Assembly (NCBI GenBank): GCA_945873955.1
Contig: CAMCFA010000002.1
Location: forward strand, 41,078-105,077
Source of the DNA: an uncultured Clostridia bacterium
Lineage (GTDB): Bacteria > Bacillota > Clostridia > Oscillospirales > Ruminococcaceae
Length of the DNA stretch: 64,000 nt
Direction: 5' to 3'
The position numbers and the translations under genes are program-made. This document shows positions 60,550 to 64,000 of the stretch, piece after piece. The stretch's first letter is position 1. Each line of letters starts with the position of its first letter. The notes beneath the pieces were generated by a model. That model searched no databases. It was not told the DNA's origin and saw only the letters and a list, made by a program, of their open reading frames with translations.

Positions 60550-61280
60550 TGCTCCGCCTCCTCAGATTCCGTCTTTGGTTTGTCGTCCGCTTTTGTCCTC
60601 AGCCGAACGCTGCTGCCGTCCTCGGAAATGTAAATGCGTCCCTCCTTGGACAGCTCAAGTATCGCCAGAAATGTCGCCACAGTCCTTGAGCGCGGTTGGT
60701 TCCTGTACAGCTCCTCCATACGGACTGTACCCTGCCGCCGCAGGCTTTTCAGCACCGCCACTATCCCAGTGAACACCGTGACGTAGCTTTTGGCAACTAT
60801 CGGCTTTATTGACCGCGGTCGGTAGCTCTGCTTGCGGCGGGTGCGCTCGTTCAGGGCGCTGTACGCCAGCATGAGTTCCTCCGGCTGGTGGGTCTTGTGG
60901 TAGGCGCGGTCGATCTCCAGCTCCACAGGCTCGCGGACGAACACCACGTCGCCAAGATACCGCTTTTTCAGCCGCTCCGCCATTGTCTTGCAAAGCGCGT
61001 ACTCGATAAGTGCGCCCTGAAGCTCCTTTTTCATCTCCTCGGCTTCTTCCTTAGGGAGAAGCGCCGCGGACTTTATCATGATGAGCCGCGCCGCCATTTC
61101 AAGGAAGTCCGACGTTATTTCAAGGTCAGCCTCAGACATTCGGTCAAGGTACAGCATGAACTGATCCAACAGCACGCTGATCTCGATATCCTGAATGTTC
61201 AGCTTGTGCTTCTGGATAAGCGAAAGCATCAGATCCAGAGGTCCCTCGAAGATCTCCAGCTTAAAGCTAAGTCCCTCCAT
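60546..61280 (-). CDS. scpA: Segregation and condensation protein A
   Basis: ScpA is the kleisin that bridges the SMC dimer. The 244-residue protein has the N-terminal SMC-neck helix (LEIFEGPLDLMLSLIQKHKLNI), the central region with LEMAARLIMIKSAALLP and a C-terminal winged helix (~165-235) that binds the SMC cap. It is coupled to scpB by overlap and preceded 12 bp upstream by the site-2-protease-like gene. Confidence 0.95.
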   Translation of the reverse strand: MEGLSFKLEIFEGPLDLMLSLIQKHKLNIQDIEISVLLDQFMLYLDRMSEADLEITSDFLEMAARLIMIKSAALLPKEEAEEMKKELQGALIEYALCKTMAERLKKRYLGDVVFVREPVELEIDRAYHKTHQPEELMLAYSALNERTRRKQSYRPRSIKPIVAKSYVTVFTGIVAVLKSLRRQGTVRMEELYRNQPRSRTVATFLAILELSKEGRIYISEDGSSVRLRTKADDKPKTESEEAEQ

Positions 61281-61292
61281 ACTTCTCCCCCG

Positions 61293-61994
61293 TCACACCG
61301 GAATAAAGAAGCTAGCCTTGTCCAGCAGCCAATATACGCAGTTGCTGAGGAAGCCAAGCGGAATATCAAGGAAACCGAACATAAGCAGTGCGAAGAAGAT
61401 GAGGTAGATTATCTGCTGGTTCTTCTCCATGAAGTACACTGCCTTTGCCGGCAGCACCGTCGCCAGAATGCTGAACCCGTCGAACGGCGGTATCGGGATA
61501 AGGTTGAATACCGCAAGGAATATGTTTATCTGGATAGTTATCGCAAGGCCCAGCGCGATGCAATTAACAATATCATTCACCATATTGAGCCACAATATCT
61601 TGTAAATTATCAGCAGGATATAGCTCAGCAGGATATTCGCCACCGGTCCGGAAAGCGAGGTCAGCACCAGCGCGGTGCGGGGCTTGACGTTGCGGCAGCG
61701 GGAGATATTTATCGGGGTGGGCTTAGGCCAGCCTATCCTGAACAGGAACATCGCCAGCGCGCCCATAGGGTCGATATGCGCGAAGGGGTTCATGGTGAGC
61801 TTTCCCGCCATTTCCGGGGTATCGTCCCCCAGCTTCTTCGCCACGAATCCGCGGAAGTACTCCCTTATCGGAAACACTACGAAAATAATGACCAGCACCG
61901 AAAAGAACGACAGCACCACGCTGATTATATCATCATTAGTCCTGTTGCCGGAAAAAAGCAGTCCGAATAATTCTAACAAAGGTCCTCTGAACAC
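61293..61994 (-). CDS. Site-2-protease-like membrane protein with degenerate active site
   Basis: The 233-residue protein has about five transmembrane helices and matches the YwhC-type M50 family by MNPFAHIDPMGALAMF, LSGPVANILLSY and IPIPPFDGFSIL. In active members the zinc motif is HExxH; here the equivalent helix reads R44-E45-Y-F-R48 (in FPIREYFRGF), so both histidines are Arg, while the later D of PPFDG is kept. It is likely a non-catalytic homologue. The GTG start at 61994 follows AAGGAG. Gene order S2P-scpA-scpB is conserved in Firmicutes. Confidence 0.82.
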   Translation of the reverse strand: MFRGPLLELFGLLFSGNRTNDDIISVVLSFFSVLVIIFVVFPIREYFRGFVAKKLGDDTPEMAGKLTMNPFAHIDPMGALAMFLFRIGWPKPTPINISRCRNVKPRTALVLTSLSGPVANILLSYILLIIYKILWLNMVNDIVNCIALGLAITIQINIFLAVFNLIPIPPFDGFSILATVLPAKAVYFMEKNQQIIYLIFFALLMFGFLDIPLGFLSNCVYWLLDKASFFIPV

Positions 61995-62020
61995 TGTAAA
62001 TCTCCTTTAAATCACGTCAG

Positions 62021-62038
62021 CGGCGCATTTCAGCGCCG
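62021..62038 (-). promoter_or_regulatory. Leader hairpin before the S2P-like gene
   Basis: A CGGCGC / GCGCCG stem with a 6-nt loop sits about 20 nt ahead of the ribosome site. It has no T-run and may affect translation of the leader. Confidence 0.4.
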
Positions 62039-62072
62039 ATCACTGTCAGTTACGCAAATATATATATTTTAT

Positions 62073-62101
62073 ATTATACCTCATAATCCTAACTTTTTCA
62101 A
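62073..62101 (-). promoter_or_regulatory. S2P-scpAB operon promoter
   Basis: Minus-strand -35 TTGAAA (62096-62101) and -10 TATAAT (62073-62078), spacer 17 bp. It would transcribe the S2P-like gene, scpA, scpB, DUF2953, ytfJ, dacF and rluB. Confidence 0.8.
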
Positions 62102-62111
62102 GTAGCGAAGC

Positions 62112-62152
62112 AAAAAAAATGCACATTCCGGCGGATAATGCCCGAATGTGCA
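62112..62152 (-). terminator. Terminator after the small lipoprotein
   Basis: The stem TGCACATTC / GAATGTGCA with further inner pairing is followed on the minus strand by eight T residues, ~25 bp after the lipoprotein stop. Confidence 0.9.
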
Positions 62153-62177
62153 GGAATATGTGGATAAATTCAGCAAC

Positions 62178-62528
62178 TTACTGCGCGTCCCTGTTGAACG
62201 TCAACTTGAAGTCGCCGGAATCTGATTTTACGGTATAATATACCGTGTCCTCCTCCGCGTTGTAGTACAGCGTGAACAGCACCTTGCCGTCGGTGTTGCG
62301 GACGTTTATCCCGTTGGAGTTGCGTTCGTACTTCAACGGCTCTCCGGTAATGCCGCCGGAACTTTGGGAGAAGTACTCGTCGGTTATCGTGATTACCACC
62401 GCCTCGCCGCTTTCGGGAGTGTATGTCCAGCTTCCCTTCAGCTTATCCATGTCTATCGAACGGCTGCAAGCGGTGCAGAGCGCCGTAATTACCGCCGCCA
62501 GAAGCAATGCTTTTATCGTATTTTTCAT
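62178..62528 (-). CDS. Small lipoprotein of unknown function
   Basis: The 116-residue protein has a lipoprotein signal peptide with lipobox LCTAC (C21) and one ~90-residue beta-rich domain (LKGSWTYTPESGEAVVI... FTLYYNAEEDTVYYT) resembling the repeat unit of the larger lipoprotein next to it. It is probably anchored on the outer face of the membrane. Start at 62528 is set by AGGAGAATCC. No family is named. Confidence 0.68.
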   Translation of the reverse strand: MKNTIKALLLAAVITALCTACSRSIDMDKLKGSWTYTPESGEAVVITITDEYFSQSSGGITGEPLKYERNSNGINVRNTDGKVLFTLYYNAEEDTVYYTVKSDSGDFKLTFNRDAQ

Positions 62529-62560
62529 GTGGATTCTCCTGTCTTTGTAATACAGTGAAT

Positions 62561-62589
62561 ATTCTAGCACAATTCCGGCGGATTGTCAA
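62561..62589 (-). promoter_or_regulatory. Small lipoprotein promoter
   Basis: Minus-strand -35 TTGACA (62584-62589) and -10 TAGAAT (62561-62566), spacer 17 bp. It overlaps the 22-bp gap to the upstream gene's stop. Confidence 0.8.
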
Positions 62590-62592
62590 CAG

Positions 62593-63864
62593 TTATCGTG
62601 GATTTGTTCCGCGCTTCATGACTATGGTCTGCCCCGCCTGCTCGTCGTTCAGCATGAGCATATCGGTGGAGCTGTTGTACATCGCCGTCTGAGAGGTGCT
62701 TACACCGGAAAAAACTGTCACGGTGTTTCCGTCAACGGTGTAGCTGGTCTTGTTTGTATCCTCGGCTATCGCAAAGCAGGTGTCCGTGGCAAACACCAGC
62801 TGCCACTCGCAGTCAACGCCGTTCTCCTGCGCATAAGCCCAGAAATCCTGCCCGTTCACCGTGACCGCGCTCCATGTGCCGTAAAGCCAACCGCAGCTAT
62901 TCTGCGTACCGGGCTTCGGGTTAGAGCCGCGCTTCATTACCATTGTATCGCCCTCCGGCTGGGATTTCTGAAACGCAGTAATAGTGTCCGACGTTTCATC
63001 ATATGTCAGCACATAATCCTCGCCGTCCCGGGGGTTTGTGAATTCCGCACCGGTGTCAGTCAGACGCACCTCATAATAGTCCGTTGCATAGTTATTTATC
63101 GTCCGCAGACCGCTCTCATTTATCTCAATAAAGCACTCACCGGACTGTTCCGGCGCCATTCTGTCGGAAGTCCAGAAGTCCTCGCCGTTCACAGTGACAG
63201 CGCTCCACAGCCCGTATATTCCCTCGCCGACAGCGCTTTCCGCGCCGGACTTCCTAGGATTTGCGCCGCGAATGAACACTACGGTCACATCATCATCTGT
63301 CGAAGTCAGAGTGTCCCCGGCGGGGTTGTATGTAAATTCAGATCTATCGCCGCTTTCCTTGTCGGTTATTGCAACTCCGCTGTCGGTAACTTTAAACGTG
63401 AACTCCACGACAACGCCGTCTGAGCCTTTTGTGACCTTGCCGCCGTCGCTGCCGAAGATCATCTGCACCTCGCCGTCAATACCCTGCGCGTCTGCGAACT
63501 CCCAGTAATCACTGCCGTTCAGCGTGAGGGCGCTCCATGTGCCGTACAGCCAGTCCGCGGAGTACCCGCCGCTATCCCCCGGAAGCTCCATAGTCAGCGT
63601 GCCAAGTATCTCCTCGTCACTTTCTGCCGTGGGTGATTCGTGGCGCTCTGCCGCGCTGTCCTCGCTTGTGGAAGCGCCGGGAGCGTCCTCCTGCGGCGGG
63701 ATATCGCTGCCAGTTTTCTGCTGCGGGGTCTGTGTATTTGAGGTCACTTCTGCACTGTCGGAGTTCTGGGAGCTGTCAACGCTGGAAACGCTGCCGCCGG
63801 AGCAGGCGGTCAACATCACTGAAAGAGCCAGCGCACCGATGATACCGATATATCTTTTTTTCAT
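62593..63864 (-). CDS. Lipoprotein with three tandem ~105-residue repeats
   Basis: The 423-residue protein has a lipobox LTAC (C21), a Ser/Thr/Glu-rich linker (~22-100) and three copies of a domain starting (L/I)YG(T/L)WSA(V/L)T(V/L)NG and ending KRGxNP(R/K), at about 103-203, 216-312 and 326-423. The repeat is a compact beta domain of lipocalin-like or DUF-type build; I cannot assign a family. Repeats 2 and 3 are the most alike in their first strands. It is transcribed from its own promoter, upstream of the small lipoprotein. Confidence 0.75.
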   Translation of the reverse strand: MKKRYIGIIGALALSVMLTACSGGSVSSVDSSQNSDSAEVTSNTQTPQQKTGSDIPPQEDAPGASTSEDSAAERHESPTAESDEEILGTLTMELPGDSGGYSADWLYGTWSALTLNGSDYWEFADAQGIDGEVQMIFGSDGGKVTKGSDGVVVEFTFKVTDSGVAITDKESGDRSEFTYNPAGDTLTSTDDDVTVVFIRGANPRKSGAESAVGEGIYGLWSAVTVNGEDFWTSDRMAPEQSGECFIEINESGLRTINNYATDYYEVRLTDTGAEFTNPRDGEDYVLTYDETSDTITAFQKSQPEGDTMVMKRGSNPKPGTQNSCGWLYGTWSAVTVNGQDFWAYAQENGVDCEWQLVFATDTCFAIAEDTNKTSYTVDGNTVTVFSGVSTSQTAMYNSSTDMLMLNDEQAGQTIVMKRGTNPR

Positions 63865-63893
63865 AAATTACCTCCGAATGTAGGATTTAGAAT

Positions 63894-63922
63894 ATTATAG
63901 CACAGATCATTACTGAATTCAA
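63894..63922 (-). promoter_or_regulatory. Triple-repeat lipoprotein promoter
   Basis: Minus-strand -35 TTGAAT (63917-63922) and -10 TATAAT (63894-63899), spacer 17 bp, leader of about 30 nt. Confidence 0.82.
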
Positions 63923-63950
63923 GAGGGTTAAGAAATTGTAATTTGTAGGT

Positions 63951-63996
63951 GAGTTTGTCAATGACTGCGGAGCAGTCATTGACCGGGGGAAAACTC
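63951..63996. repeat. Long imperfect palindrome near window end
   Basis: GTCAATGACTGC (63957-63968) pairs perfectly with GCAGTCATTGAC (63972-63983) around a GGA loop; flanking GAGTTT (63951-63956) and AAACTC (63991-63996) extend the stem with a small bulge. It has no T-run. It may be a repetitive extragenic palindrome or the end of a mobile element lying outside the window. Confidence 0.55.
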
Positions 63997-64000
63997 TTGT

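Noticed and set aside
1..64000. CRISPR arrays, tRNA and rRNA genes
   Set aside because: No evenly spaced repeats with unique spacers, no cloverleaf with GGTTCGA-type T-arm, and no rRNA-like conserved sequence was seen in the intergenic regions.

Overview
The window is a GC-rich chromosomal segment of a low-salt-type Firmicute, most likely a Ruminococcus-like member of the Oscillospiraceae (class Clostridia). The reasons are the gene order (miaB-ylbF-like-mutS-mutL-miaA-hfq, yggS-sepF-ylmH-divIVA-ileS-lspA-rluD, and S2P-scpA-scpB-DUF2953-ytfJ-dacF-rluB), sporulation-associated genes (spoVS, ytfJ/gerW, dacF), a dockerin-bearing secreted protein, and consensus sigma-A promoters with 17-bp spacers. 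I see no rRNA, tRNA or CRISPR array.

Layout. 1-30.4 kb is almost entirely minus-strand housekeeping: purA-ymdB-spoVS; a membrane ectodomain protein with its sigma factor; split transketolase; a cell-division and translation block from hfq through sepF, ylmH, divIVA, ileS, lspA and rluD to a HAD phosphatase; a tRNA-modification and mismatch-repair block (miaB, ylbF-like, mutS, mutL, miaA); and prmA-recD2-comF. 30.6-36.4 kb is plus strand: a UDP-glucose-type dehydrogenase, a large soluble PAS hybrid histidine kinase, a pyridoxamine kinase and a DMT transporter. 36.5-40.2 kb holds one large secreted dockerin protein on the minus strand.

40.4-48.7 kb is the accessory stretch. It has a GntR(YtrA-type)-ABC-permease-permease-CPBP operon with a palindromic operator candidate, a DUF308 membrane protein, a three-domain XRE-kinase-DUF2087 fusion protein, a 153-bp MITE-like element with terminal inverted repeats, and a LytTR/GHKL two-component pair. 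48.7-64 kb returns to the minus strand: a flavodoxin, a carbohydrate-type ABC importer without its own ATPase, a three-gene biotin-dependent carboxyltransferase cluster resembling a transcarboxylase, the scpAB/dacF block, and two lipoproteins, one built of three copies of a ~105-residue unit.

The points most worth following up are: the transcarboxylase-like triad with a compact, motif-divergent CoA-type subunit; a site-2-protease homologue whose HExxH motif reads R-E-Y-F-R; the XRE-APH-DUF2087 fusion; the MITE-like element; an 11-bp-period direct-repeat (Pho-box-like) array in the 650-bp gap upstream of the ABC importer; the duplicated ectodomain of the sigma-factor partner; and a 44-residue conserved-looking small protein. 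All functional names rest on motif recognition by eye; no database search was run.
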